The position numbers and the translations under genes are program-made. A stretch of DNA of 14,128 bases from DASPTR01 sp041481365 (GTDB taxonomy: Archaea; Thermoproteota; Bathyarchaeia; Bathyarchaeales; Bathycorpusculaceae): positions 1 to 14,128 of the forward strand of contig JBGPBS010000035.1 of the NCBI GenBank assembly GCA_041481365.1, written 5' to 3'. Below the pieces are notes generated by a model that saw only the letters and a program-made list of their open reading frames with translations, was not told the DNA's origin and did no database searches. This document shows, one piece after another, positions 1-7,008 of the stretch (position 1 is its first letter; the number at the start of each line of letters is the position of its first letter).

Positions 1-349
1 CGCAGGCGTAAGGCCGTTCGGAGTCTCAATAATCTTCGGTGGAGTAGACAAGACGGGAAGCCGAATATTCTACACTCATCCAAGCGGAACCTACAGGGGC
101 TACAAGGCCACGGCAGTAGGTGCGGGAAGAGAAACCGCGCTGGCAATACTCAAAGAAGAATACCGCGAAAACATGAACCTAGAAGAGATCACCAAGCTTG
201 CCGTAAAATGTTTGACTAAAGCATTGGAAGCACGACAGTTGGCGCCGCGAATAAAAATCGCCGTGATCCCATCAGAAACCAAAAAGATGGAAATGCTTGC
301 GGACGACAAGATCGAAGGCATGATAAAAGAGCTAGGCGCCGGCAAGTGA
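1..349 (+). CDS. psmA: Proteasome subunit alpha, C-terminal part (5' end outside window)
   Basis: Reading from base 2, the frame encodes 115 residues ending at the TGA at 347-349. It begins within the conserved RPFGVS segment, followed by a GGVD turn, a THPSGTYRGYKA stretch and an AVGAGRETA stretch. These are family landmarks of the 20S proteasome alpha subunit. Alpha subunits form the outer heptameric rings that gate access to the proteolytic chamber in the cytoplasm. The N-terminal gating helix lies outside the window. The charged C-terminal helix (KIEGMIKEL type) is normal for the family. SBDS starts 7 bases after the stop, so the two are probably co-transcribed, as in many archaea. The identification is secure; length and start cannot be judged. 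Confidence 0.93.
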   Translation, partial: AGVRPFGVSIIFGGVDKTGSRIFYTHPSGTYRGYKATAVGAGRETALAILKEEYRENMNLEEITKLAVKCLTKALEARQLAPRIKIAVIPSETKKMEMLADDKIEGMIKELGAGK

Positions 350-356
350 AAACTGG

Positions 357-1046
357 ATGAGTGAAAAGTATACTGTCGCCCGCATGGCAAAAGGCAATGA
401 ACATTTTGAGATTCTCGTGAAACCCCAAAAGGCACTAGACTATCGAAACGGCAAAATCGCGGGAATAACAGAAGCTCTAGCCGCCGAGACGATATACTCA
501 GACGCAAACAAGGGCACAAGAGCCTCAGAGGAAGGGCTGCGCAAGGCATTCGGCACAACAGACCCGCTGAAAGTGGCAGAGACCATACTGAAGAGTGGAA
601 CGCTTCAGCTGACAACAGAGCAGAGACGGAAAATGGTCGAGGACAAGAGACGGCAAATAATAGATTTCATATCAAGAAATTCTGTGGATCCTAAGACGAA
701 TCTGCCTCATCCGCCGTTACGCATAGAAAATGCCATGGAGCAAATTCATTATCCGATAGACCCTTTCAAGCCGCTTGAAGAGCAGGCTAAAGACATAGTT
801 AAGCTGTTACGTCCCATATTGCCGCTGAAGATGGAGCAGTTGTCCGTCGCGATCACGATACCTACGCAATATACGGCGAGAGCCTACGGGGCAATCAAGG
901 GGTTTGGGACAATCAAGCGAGAAGAGTGGCGCGCAGACGGTTCATGGAGCGGGGTCTTGGAGATGCCAGCAGGCTTATATGCTCCCCTGCTAGAGAAACT
1001 CGGGGATGTAACCAAAGGCAACGGAGAAGCCAAGATAATCTCATAG
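357..1046 (+). CDS. sdo1: Ribosome maturation protein SBDS (Sdo1)
   Basis: A 229-residue protein matching the normal archaeal SBDS length of about 230. The N-terminal domain starts with a YTVARM strand and a HFEILVKP segment, followed by the FGTTDPLKVAETILKSG region. The middle helical domain contains TTEQRRKM, and the C-terminal ferredoxin-like domain contains the LRPILPLKMEQL and IPTQYTARAYG segments. In eukaryotes SBDS works with EFL1 to release eIF6 from the large subunit; the archaeal protein is taken to have a related role in 60S-type subunit maturation. The ATG at 357 lies 7 bases after the proteasome alpha stop. No strong Shine-Dalgarno site is visible, so translation may be coupled. 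Its position before rrp4 is the usual archaeal arrangement. Confidence 0.95.
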   Translation: MSEKYTVARMAKGNEHFEILVKPQKALDYRNGKIAGITEALAAETIYSDANKGTRASEEGLRKAFGTTDPLKVAETILKSGTLQLTTEQRRKMVEDKRRQIIDFISRNSVDPKTNLPHPPLRIENAMEQIHYPIDPFKPLEEQAKDIVKLLRPILPLKMEQLSVAITIPTQYTARAYGAIKGFGTIKREEWRADGSWSGVLEMPAGLYAPLLEKLGDVTKGNGEAKIIS

Positions 1047-1082
1047 TTAAATGATCATCACTGAATAATCAGGTGTTAAATT

Positions 1083-1793
1083 GTGCCTACGTTTTTTGAA
1101 CCAAAACAGATCGCGACGCCTGGAGACATGATCGCGGACGGCGACTACGTCGCGGGAGAAAACACGTATAAAGAAGAAGAAAAGATCTACGCTTCCCGGA
1201 CAGGACTCGTCGAATACGACAACAAGAAAGTTAGCATCGTCGCCCTGAAAGCCTTCTACATACCTAAACCCGGAGACATCATCATAGGGACCGTTGTGGA
1301 AATAAGGTTCAACGGTTGGGCAATTGACCTAAATGCACCGTACCAAGCCTTCCTGAGGCCATCAGACGTTCTGAGCAGGCCTTTCAAACCGCAAAGGGAC
1401 GAGTTATCCCAGGTTCTTGACCTAGGAGACCTGGTAGTAGCGAAAGTAGTTTCCTACGATAGGACGCATGATCCGCAAATCACCGTTGCAGAACCTGGAT
1501 TGGGAAAAATAACAAAAGGACAAGTGCTGAAGATCATGCCGACAAAAATCCCTCGCGTAATAGGCAAGAAGGGCTCAATGATTTCCATGATAAAAGAGGA
1601 GACAGGTTGCCAAATAATCCTCGGGCTCAACGGAGTATTATTAGTCACGGGGAAAACGCCAGAGGAAGAACAGTCGGCACTCATGGCTATTCTCAAAATT
1701 GAGGAAGAATCTCACACAAGCGGTCTTACAGATCGCATAACTCAGATGTTGAAAAAAGAAAAATCAAGACGGGAGGAAGTTAAGAATGAATGA
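1083..1793 (+). CDS. rrp4: Exosome complex RNA-binding protein Rrp4
   Basis: A 236-residue protein with the standard Rrp4 layout: an N-terminal domain (about 1-55), an S1 RNA-binding domain (about 60-135) and a KH domain (about 145-215). The KH domain contains the IPRVIGKKGSMI signature, with the GKKGS loop at 161-165. Rrp4 forms part of the trimeric cap on the archaeal exosome and guides RNA into the Rrp41-Rrp42 hexamer. The GTG start at 1083 is preceded by GGTG at 1072-1075, a good fit to the archaeal anti-Shine-Dalgarno, and no ATG fits as well. The last bases overlap the Rrp41 start by 8, which suggests translational coupling. The charged, lysine-rich C-terminal tail is common in the family. 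Confidence 0.95.
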   Translation: MPTFFEPKQIATPGDMIADGDYVAGENTYKEEEKIYASRTGLVEYDNKKVSIVALKAFYIPKPGDIIIGTVVEIRFNGWAIDLNAPYQAFLRPSDVLSRPFKPQRDELSQVLDLGDLVVAKVVSYDRTHDPQITVAEPGLGKITKGQVLKIMPTKIPRVIGKKGSMISMIKEETGCQIILGLNGVLLVTGKTPEEEQSALMAILKIEEESHTSGLTDRITQMLKKEKSRREEVKNE

Positions 1794-2523
1794 AAAACCG
1801 GAAAGGCTAATTGACAAGAAAGGACTAAGGCTTGACGGGAGAAAACCCGATCAGCTTAGACCAGTGAAACTAGAGGTAGGTATAATACCGAACGCGGATG
1901 GCTCAGCCTACGTTGAACAGGGAAAGAACAAGATCCTAGCCGGAGTGTACGGTCCGAGAGAAGCGCATCCGAAACACTTGTCACTCCAAGATAGGACGGT
2001 GCTGAAATGCCGTTATCACATGGCCCCGTTCTCTGTTCAGGAGCGCAAGTCGCCGGCACCATCAAGAAGGGAGGTTGAACTCTCAAAAGTCATCAGGGAA
2101 TCGCTTGAACCGGCGATTTTTATGGAGCTCTACCCGCGAACCATGATCGACCTTTTCATAGAAGTCTTGCAGGCTGACGGGGGGACTCGTTGCGCAAGCA
2201 TTACCGCCGCGTCTCTAGCTTTGGCAGACTCTGGTATTCCAATGCGAGACCTCGTAGTAGCGTGCGCGGCTGGAAAGGTAGATGACACGGTGGTTCTAGA
2301 TCTGATGGATGAAGAAGACAAGCTGGGATCAGCGGACGTTCCAGTTGCCTTGATGCCCAGCCTGAACGCTATAACGTTGCTTCAAATGGATGGAAAGCTA
2401 AACCAGGACGAGTTTGAGACGGCTGTGAACATGGCAATTGAGGGCTGCAAACAGATTTACTCGACGCAGAAAGAGGCTCTTAAGGCCAAATATGTAGACG
2501 TCAAAGAGGAGGCTGAAGAATAA
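1786..2523 (+). CDS. rrp41: Exosome catalytic subunit Rrp41 (RNase PH family)
   Basis: A 245-residue RNase PH-type protein, the usual Rrp41 length. RLDGRKPDQLRP opens the fold, and RREVELSK (about 94-101) gives the arginine pair that contacts RNA in known structures. The active site is recognisable: D178 in the EEDKLGSAD stretch and D184 in ADVPVALMP match the conserved catalytic acids. Rrp41 carries the phosphorolytic 3'-to-5' activity and forms the hexameric ring with Rrp42. The ATG overlaps the end of rrp4 by 8 bases and follows a GGGAGG ribosome site near 1770. The stop shares one base with the rrp42 ATG (TAATG), so expression of the two ring subunits is likely coupled. Confidence 0.97.
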   Translation: MNEKPERLIDKKGLRLDGRKPDQLRPVKLEVGIIPNADGSAYVEQGKNKILAGVYGPREAHPKHLSLQDRTVLKCRYHMAPFSVQERKSPAPSRREVELSKVIRESLEPAIFMELYPRTMIDLFIEVLQADGGTRCASITAASLALADSGIPMRDLVVACAAGKVDDTVVLDLMDEEDKLGSADVPVALMPSLNAITLLQMDGKLNQDEFETAVNMAIEGCKQIYSTQKEALKAKYVDVKEEAEE

Positions 2524-3314
2524 TGGCGGCTGTGATCGCGAAAATCAAGCATAAGCAGATTGTGCAGTTAATCGAAAAGGAACAACGCATGGATGGGAGA
2601 GAACTTGCTGAGTACAGGAAGATCAAACTCGAACAGGGAACAATAGAGCGCGCAGAGGGCTCTGCAAGGGTCCACATCGGGAAAACAGACGTTTTAGTCG
2701 GGATAAAAATCGAATTAGGCGAGCCTTTCCCTGACACGCCGAACGAAGGAGTTTTGACCGTGAACGTGGAACTCGTGCCCCTGGCGTCACCGAGTTATGA
2801 GCCTGGGCCGCCTGATGAGAATTCCATCGAGCTTGCAAGGATCGTTGATAGGGGAATACGAGAGTCAAAGATGATTGACACGGAAAAACTGTGCATTGAC
2901 CCTGGAAAGAAGGTGTTCGTTGTTTTCGTGGACGTTTACGTGCTTAACCATGATGGTAACTTGATTGACGCTTCGGCTTTGGCTGCTGTGGCTGCACTTC
3001 TCAATACGAAGATGCCTAACTACGAGGTTGAAGATGGCGAGGTCAAGATTAAATCAGGCAACACTCAACTGCCGATAAAGCAGCATCCTGTGACGGTTAC
3101 TTGTGCAAAGATAGGTGACAAACTTGTCGTCGATCCTCAACTTGAGGAGGAACAGGTGATGGATGCCCGATTGTCCATGGCCATAGATGATGATGAGGAG
3201 ATTTGTGCAATACAGAAGGGCGGCACTGGATACTTCACACCCGAGCAGGTAGTGGAATTCGGCAAGCTTGCGGTGCAAAAGGCCAAGGAAATGCGCAAGA
3301 AGTTGGATTGGTGA
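2523..3314 (+). CDS. rrp42: Exosome subunit Rrp42 (non-catalytic RNase PH paralogue)
   Basis: A 263-residue RNase PH-family protein of typical Rrp42 length. MDGRELAEYRKIKLE opens the fold. PLASPSYEPGPPDENSIELAR is a hallmark segment of archaeal Rrp42, and NLIDASALAAVAAL lies in the second half. The acids that Rrp41 uses for catalysis are replaced here, as expected for the structural partner that completes the active site in the hexamer. A GAGGAGG ribosome site at 2506-2512 lies inside the end of rrp41, 10 bases before the ATG. The stop is 7 bases before the L37Ae start. Local base composition begins to move toward G+T-rich within this gene. Confidence 0.96.
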   Translation: MAAVIAKIKHKQIVQLIEKEQRMDGRELAEYRKIKLEQGTIERAEGSARVHIGKTDVLVGIKIELGEPFPDTPNEGVLTVNVELVPLASPSYEPGPPDENSIELARIVDRGIRESKMIDTEKLCIDPGKKVFVVFVDVYVLNHDGNLIDASALAAVAALLNTKMPNYEVEDGEVKIKSGNTQLPIKQHPVTVTCAKIGDKLVVDPQLEEEQVMDARLSMAIDDDEEICAIQKGGTGYFTPEQVVEFGKLAVQKAKEMRKKLDW

Positions 3315-3321
3315 GCATTCG

Positions 3322-3618
3322 ATGGGGCGGAGAACCAAGAAGGTCGGGCCAGCCCGTGGACTTGGCCCACGTTATGGGTCGACCGTCAGGAAACGCTATG
3401 TTAAGGTCATGCAGGAACTGAAGAGGAGCCACGGCTGCCCCCAGTGCGGTTTCCCCCGGGTCAAGAGGGAAAGCGTTGGAATCTGGAAATGCAGAAAATG
3501 TGGGTTCACGTTCACAGGCGGAGCCTATACGCCGTCCACAAAGCTTGGGATAGTTGCGAAACGAGTGGCCAAAGGTGCTCCGATAGAGGAAGCGATGAAG
3601 GCAGAAGAGACCGCATAG
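3322..3618 (+). CDS. rpl37ae: Large ribosomal subunit protein eL43 (L37Ae)
   Basis: A 98-residue zinc-ribbon ribosomal protein. MGRRTKKVGPARGLGPRYG is the classic archaeal start. Cysteines 39, 42, 57 and 60 form a CxxC(14)CxxC zinc site, and the segment after it (FTFTGGAYTPST) is also characteristic. An upstream in-frame ATG at 3268 lies inside rrp42 and would add 18 atypical residues. The ATG at 3322 fits the family and follows a GGTGA ribosome site near 3309. It is a structural protein of the 50S subunit. In many archaea this gene is followed by rpoP (Rpo12) and then pcc1. Here no rpoP can be read in the 53-base gap to pcc1. Confidence 0.95.
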   Translation: MGRRTKKVGPARGLGPRYGSTVRKRYVKVMQELKRSHGCPQCGFPRVKRESVGIWKCRKCGFTFTGGAYTPSTKLGIVAKRVAKGAPIEEAMKAEETA

Positions 3619-3671
3619 CTCCTTTGGACAAGGCGGCATGTCAACTGCGCGTGCCTTAGGTTGCGAGACGT

Positions 3672-3926
3672 ATGAGGGCGTCTGCGAAGATAGTGTGCCT
3701 TTTTCCTCGGAAGGAGAATTTGGAGATAGTTTTAAGGGCTCTACGGCCTGAGGTTGAGAAGCCCGCTGCGGTTCGTTCTATCGTGAGTTTAGCGGGGAAG
3801 AACGGGTATCTTGTTTTGCGGGTCAAGGCGAAGGATACTGTGGCATTGCGTGCCACACTTAACGCTTATTTGCGGTGGATAGGTTCCGTGATTAATGTTC
3901 TGGACGTTTTGGAGAGCAGGTTTTAG
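3672..3926 (+). CDS. pcc1: KEOPS complex subunit Pcc1
   Basis: An 84-residue protein matching Pcc1 in size (about 75-90) and pattern. A strand opens with the basic SAKIVCLFPRKE, an ALRPEVE segment follows, then a central IVSLAGKNGYLVLRVKAKDTVALRATLNAYLRWI region, which is the typical core of the family. Pcc1 is the dimerisation subunit of KEOPS, which makes the N6-threonylcarbamoyl modification of A37 in ANN-decoding tRNAs. The ATG at 3672 is the only reasonable start, since an in-frame TAG lies at 3657-3659. Its position after L37Ae is the conserved one. Its 3' end overlaps the convergent malate dehydrogenase by 35 bases. The usual next gene, prefoldin beta, is absent. Confidence 0.85.
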   Translation: MRASAKIVCLFPRKENLEIVLRALRPEVEKPAAVRSIVSLAGKNGYLVLRVKAKDTVALRATLNAYLRWIGSVINVLDVLESRF

Positions 3927-4890
3927 CCGGTATTTTGTGCTCTTCGTCATGGACGCAGTTTGGGTTTGAGGAAGTGTGCAGGTTGGTTAGCTGTTTGATT
4001 GCTTTTTTGATTGTTGCGGCTGATTTTTCGAATTGTTTTCTGTTTTCTGGGGCTAGTTCGAGTTCCAGGATTTTTTCGATGCCGTTTCTTCCTAGGACTA
4101 CTGGGACGCCTATTGAGACGTCTTTGAGTCCGTATTCGCCTTGCAGGTATGTGGATGCGCTGATGACTCTGTTTCTGTCTTTTAGAATTGCGTCCGTCAT
4201 TATTGCAATGACGGCTGCTGGTGCGTAGGTGGTTGATCCTTTCAGTTTGATGACGTCGGAGCCTGATGTTACTGTCTGGCGGACGATTTTCTGGATTTGT
4301 TGCTTCTTCAGCAGTTGAGTTATCGGTATTCCTGAGACTGAGGCGCATTTGACGAGGGGTACCATGCTGTCTCCGTGTTCGCCTATGACTAGGGCTCGGA
4401 CGTCCTCTCTTGAGACGCCCAGTTCTTGCGCGATGTATGACCTGAAACGAAGAGTGTCGAGAATGTTGCCCATGCCGAAGACCCTGTTCCTTTCGAATCC
4501 TGTTTCTTTGTAGGCTATGTATGTCATGATGTCAACTGGGTTGGTCACGAGCATGAGCTTGCAGTCTGGTGCGTATTTTACGACTTCCTTCACGGTGGAT
4601 TTGATTATGCTTGCGTTTTGGTTCATCAGGTCGATTCTTGTCATTCCGGGTTTTCTGCTGAGGCCTGCGACGATGATTACGATTTCGGAGCCTCTGATTT
4701 CGCTGAAATCACTTGTACCTTTGATTCTTCCGTCGAATTCTATGGCAGGTGCGGCCTGCATCATGTCGAGAGCCTCGCCGCGGGCAAGATTCTCTGCGAT
4801 GTCGACTAGGACGACGTCGCTCAGTCGGTACCTCAAAATGTCAAACGCGGCGGAGCTTCCAACTTTGCCGGCGCCGATTATGGAGATCAT
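3892..4890 (-). CDS. mdh: Malate dehydrogenase (LDH/MDH superfamily)
   Basis: A 332-residue NAD(P)-dependent 2-hydroxyacid dehydrogenase. The Rossmann motif GAGKVG is at residues 6-11, and D30 ends the second strand, which usually favours NAD over NADP. R79 and R85 in SRKPGMTR are the substrate-loop arginines; R85 marks a dicarboxylate (malate/oxaloacetate) enzyme rather than lactate, where glutamine is usual. N117, D145, R148 and the catalytic H172 in IGEHGDS are all present. It interconverts malate and oxaloacetate. The last 25-30 residues, rich in Cys, His, Lys and Pro, extend beyond the usual family end and are encoded across the antisense of pcc1. The start lies 32 bases downstream of the cofD stop, so the two probably share a transcript. 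No clear ribosome site is seen. Confidence 0.93.
   Translation of the reverse strand: MISIIGAGKVGSSAAFDILRYRLSDVVLVDIAENLARGEALDMMQAAPAIEFDGRIKGTSDFSEIRGSEIVIIVAGLSRKPGMTRIDLMNQNASIIKSTVKEVVKYAPDCKLMLVTNPVDIMTYIAYKETGFERNRVFGMGNILDTLRFRSYIAQELGVSREDVRALVIGEHGDSMVPLVKCASVSGIPITQLLKKQQIQKIVRQTVTSGSDVIKLKGSTTYAPAAVIAIMTDAILKDRNRVISASTYLQGEYGLKDVSIGVPVVLGRNGIEKILELELAPENRKQFEKSAATIKKAIKQLTNLHTSSNPNCVHDEEHKIPAKTCSPKRPEH
4838..4890. repeat. Direct repeat, copy A (mdh 5' end)
   Basis: This 53-base segment at the start of mdh is repeated in the same orientation at 7061-7113 with 8 mismatches. Weaker in-frame similarity extends about 30 bases further into the gene. The two copies flank the cofD-cofE block. 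Confidence 0.8.
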
Positions 4891-4922
4891 GGTGTTTGAA
4901 GAGTTGTTGCAGTTAGATATAA

Positions 4923-5867
4923 TTAACGCAGTTTGCTTTGCTGTTTTGTTCTTAGGGTGGTTTCTGCGAGTCGTGCTGAATCCTCGTGGCTCTTCATTAT
5001 TGTCTGTGTGACGGTTGTCTTTATGCCGAGTTTTTCGATCATGGTTTTCTGGTTTTGGTCCGCGTCGTCTATGATGAAGTGGTCTAGGATGTTTTTGTAG
5101 AATTTGGCCACGCCGTATGCTGATGCGTCAAGTCTCATTGTGGTCATGATTTTGTCGGCTGGGCCTTTGACGGTTTTTCCTGCTATGATTGGGCTTATGC
5201 CGACGACGTGGGCGTTCGTGTTCTCTACTTCGTGGCGGATCAGCGGGATTGCTAGTATTGGGGCTATGCTTAGGATGGGGTTGCTGGGGCATATTACTAT
5301 GGTTTCTGCCTTTTTTATGGCGGCGAGTATGCTTGGTGCGGGCTGCGCTTTTTCGGCTCCTTCGTATGACACTCCTGTCACGTCGATGTTGGTTCCTCTT
5401 TTGACGAAGTATTCTTGGAAGTCTAGGCTGGTGTTGCCCGATGTGATTCTGGTTCTTACGGGTTCGTTGGACATAGGCATCAGTCTAGGTTTCACTCCTA
5501 GCATCCTGCAGAGCTCGGTTGTGGCCTGGGAGAGTGTGCTGCCGCTGTTTAGTAGTTTGGTTCTGGCAATGTGAGTTGCTAGGTCCTGGTCACCTAGCTT
5601 GAACCATGTTTCGAAGCCCATTTTCTTCAGCATGCTGAGGCAGTTGAAGGTGTCGGCGGAGATGCCGTAGCCCTTGGTTTCGTCAACGATGCCCGCTAAC
5701 GTGTACATTATAGTGTCCAGGTCTGGGCTTACGTGGAGGCCGTACAGCTCAAGGTCGTCGCCTGTGTTGCCGACGATTACCAGGTTTTGCGGACTGATGA
5801 TTTTGGCGAGTCCTCTTACCAGTTTGGCTGCGCCGACGCCTCCAGCGAGAGCTACTGTCAATCCCAT
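4923..5867 (-). CDS. cofD: 2-phospho-L-lactate transferase CofD (F420 biosynthesis)
   Basis: A 314-residue protein of normal CofD length. It has the N-terminal nucleotide-binding motif GGVGAAKLVRGL (9-20), NTGDD (34-38), SPDLDT (47-52), and CPSNPILSI starting at 193, all hallmarks of the family. CofD joins the activated phospholactyl (or phosphoenolpyruvyl) group to the deazaflavin Fo, giving F420-0 or its dehydro form. The ATG at 5867 is preceded by GTGAT, which matches the archaeal anti-Shine-Dalgarno. It is divergent from cofE, with about 375 bases between them, and heads a minus-strand unit with mdh. Codons are rich in A and C because the opposite strand here is G+T-rich. Confidence 0.95.
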   Translation of the reverse strand: MGLTVALAGGVGAAKLVRGLAKIISPQNLVIVGNTGDDLELYGLHVSPDLDTIMYTLAGIVDETKGYGISADTFNCLSMLKKMGFETWFKLGDQDLATHIARTKLLNSGSTLSQATTELCRMLGVKPRLMPMSNEPVRTRITSGNTSLDFQEYFVKRGTNIDVTGVSYEGAEKAQPAPSILAAIKKAETIVICPSNPILSIAPILAIPLIRHEVENTNAHVVGISPIIAGKTVKGPADKIMTTMRLDASAYGVAKFYKNILDHFIIDDADQNQKTMIEKLGIKTTVTQTIMKSHEDSARLAETTLRTKQQSKLR

Positions 5868-5955
5868 GAGTCATCACTGTATATGCTGCTGTTCATTCCT
5901 GCTTGAAATGGTCTTTGGTCTCCTCTTTGAGCGCGCTAGACTGGTTAGAAGAGGA

Positions 5956-6156
5956 TTAGGCGGTGTATTGAAGTGTACGTTTTGTTTTTGAGAGTTTGTT
6001 GAGTAGGTTGAGGGTTGGTTCGTCTTTTTCTGCTGGTCTGGTCTTGAGCCATCCTGCTTCTTTGGCTTGTGAGAAACCTTTTTCGCCGGGGTCAATGCGT
6101 ATGATGCGAGTGTCCAGCCCAGTTTTAGGCCGCCTAGGGACATGTTTTGCGGTGGC
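5956..6156 (-). pseudogene. Broken reading frame upstream of cofD (unidentified)
   Basis: A minus-strand frame of 66 sense codons ends at a TAA (5956-5958) and is closed upstream by a TAG at 6157-6159. It has no ATG, GTG or TTG start. The predicted protein has a natural-looking acidic/basic helical pattern, with segments DTRIIRIDPGEKG and AKEAGWLKTRPAEKDEP and a LNLLNKLSKTKR tail. This differs from the low-complexity product of the neighbouring frame. An ATG at 6141-6143 sits in another frame, and a single-base shift shortly after it would join the two into a protein of about 62 residues. This suggests the 3' remnant of a gene, or a frameshifted small gene. I cannot name the family. Because the + strand is G+T-rich here, long open minus-strand frames arise easily, so the call is tentative. 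Confidence 0.3.
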
Positions 6157-6189
6157 CTATTGCGCGTTGTTGGAGTTGTTGTGGCGCAT

Positions 6190-6242
6190 AGGTTTAAGAT
6201 TAGCGTTGGTTTGTGTTGTTCTGTGTCGTTGGGGGAGTTTTT
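6190..6242 (+). promoter_or_regulatory. Putative cofE promoter and ribosome site
   Basis: A TATA-like TTTAAGAT at 6193-6200 lies about 45 bases before the cofE start, which would place transcription initiation near 6220. A purine-rich GGGGGAG at 6231-6237 lies 5-8 bases before two tandem GTG codons (6243, 6246) and is the best evidence for the start used here. Assigned by pattern only. Confidence 0.4.
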
Positions 6243-7004
6243 GTGGTGGATTCGGTTCAGGTGTTGGGGGTTGAGGGTTTGCCGATCGTTAAGGTTGGCG
6301 ATAGGCTGGGTGAGCTTATCAGCGAGGCTGCGAGGAGGCAGGGTACGCCTGTTCAGGGTGGCGACGTGATTGTGGTTACACATGTTGTTGTTTCGGTTGC
6401 TGAGGGACGTGTTGTGAACCTTGATGAGGTTGTGCCTTCTGGGTTTGCTAGGAACTTTGCGGAGCGTTTTGGGAAGGATCCTGCTTTGGTGGAGGTTGTT
6501 CTTCGTGAGTCCAGGGCGGTCAGGCGCATGTTTGATGGTGTGCTCATCGCTGAGACCAGGCAAGGGTTTGTCTGCGCGAATGCGGGCGTCGACAAGTCTA
6601 ACGTTGCGGGCGATCGTATCGTGGCCTTGCTGCCTGCAGATGCGGATGTTTCTGCGACGCGGATTAGGCAGGAAATAAAGAAAGCGACGGGTTGTGACGT
6701 TGCGGTCATCGTTTCGGACACTCATGGGCGACCGTTGAGGATGGGTGAAATTAACGTGGCCATCGGCGTGTCAGGGCTGAAGCCCATCCGGGACAGGCGA
6801 GGTGAAAAGGATTTGTTTGGGTACGTGTTAAGCGTGAAGCAGACGGCCGTTGCTGACGAGTTGGCTTCTGCTGCTGAGCTTGTGATAGGACAGGCTGATG
6901 AGGGTGTTCCCGTTGCGATAATTCGGGGGTACCATTATCCCCTGTCTGAAGAGGCCAGGGCGACTGAGCTTGTGAGGCCGAGAGAGAAGGACCTGTTTCT
7001 ATAG
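6243..7004 (+). CDS. cofE: Coenzyme F420-0:L-glutamate ligase CofE
   Basis: From the GTG at 6243 this encodes 253 residues, close to the archaeal CofE length of about 250. The open frame runs 10 codons further upstream to a GTG at 6213, but the ribosome site GGGGGAG at 6231-6237 and the family start (V.GLP.IK.GD.L) support 6243 or the adjacent 6246. Key motifs are NAGVDKSNV (113-121) and SDTHGRPLRMGEINVAIG (from 158), which hold the metal- and GTP-binding residues. The usual tryptophan of GRPWR is leucine here. CofE adds gamma-linked glutamates to F420-0 with GTP. It is divergent from cofD, which performs the preceding step. The malate dehydrogenase relic begins 5 bases after the stop, on the other strand. 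Confidence 0.94.
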   Translation: MVDSVQVLGVEGLPIVKVGDRLGELISEAARRQGTPVQGGDVIVVTHVVVSVAEGRVVNLDEVVPSGFARNFAERFGKDPALVEVVLRESRAVRRMFDGVLIAETRQGFVCANAGVDKSNVAGDRIVALLPADADVSATRIRQEIKKATGCDVAVIVSDTHGRPLRMGEINVAIGVSGLKPIRDRRGEKDLFGYVLSVKQTAVADELASAAELVIGQADEGVPVAIIRGYHYPLSEEARATELVRPREKDLFL

Positions 7005-7008
7005 GGTC

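Noticed and set aside
1061..1075. CTGA-ATAA-TCAG mini-hairpin before rrp4
   Set aside because: A 4-bp AT/GC stem in a 36-base gap is expected by chance, and the gap is explained by the ribosome site GGTG.
4517..5011. 164-codon + strand frame over mdh
   Set aside because: It is the antisense of a secure malate dehydrogenase and has no features of its own.
5874..6725. 283-codon open minus-strand frame overlapping cofE
   Set aside because: It runs antisense through most of cofE, and its product is low-complexity, rich in Asn, Pro, Thr and Arg. The G+T-rich + strand keeps minus-strand frames free of stops, so this is expected by composition.
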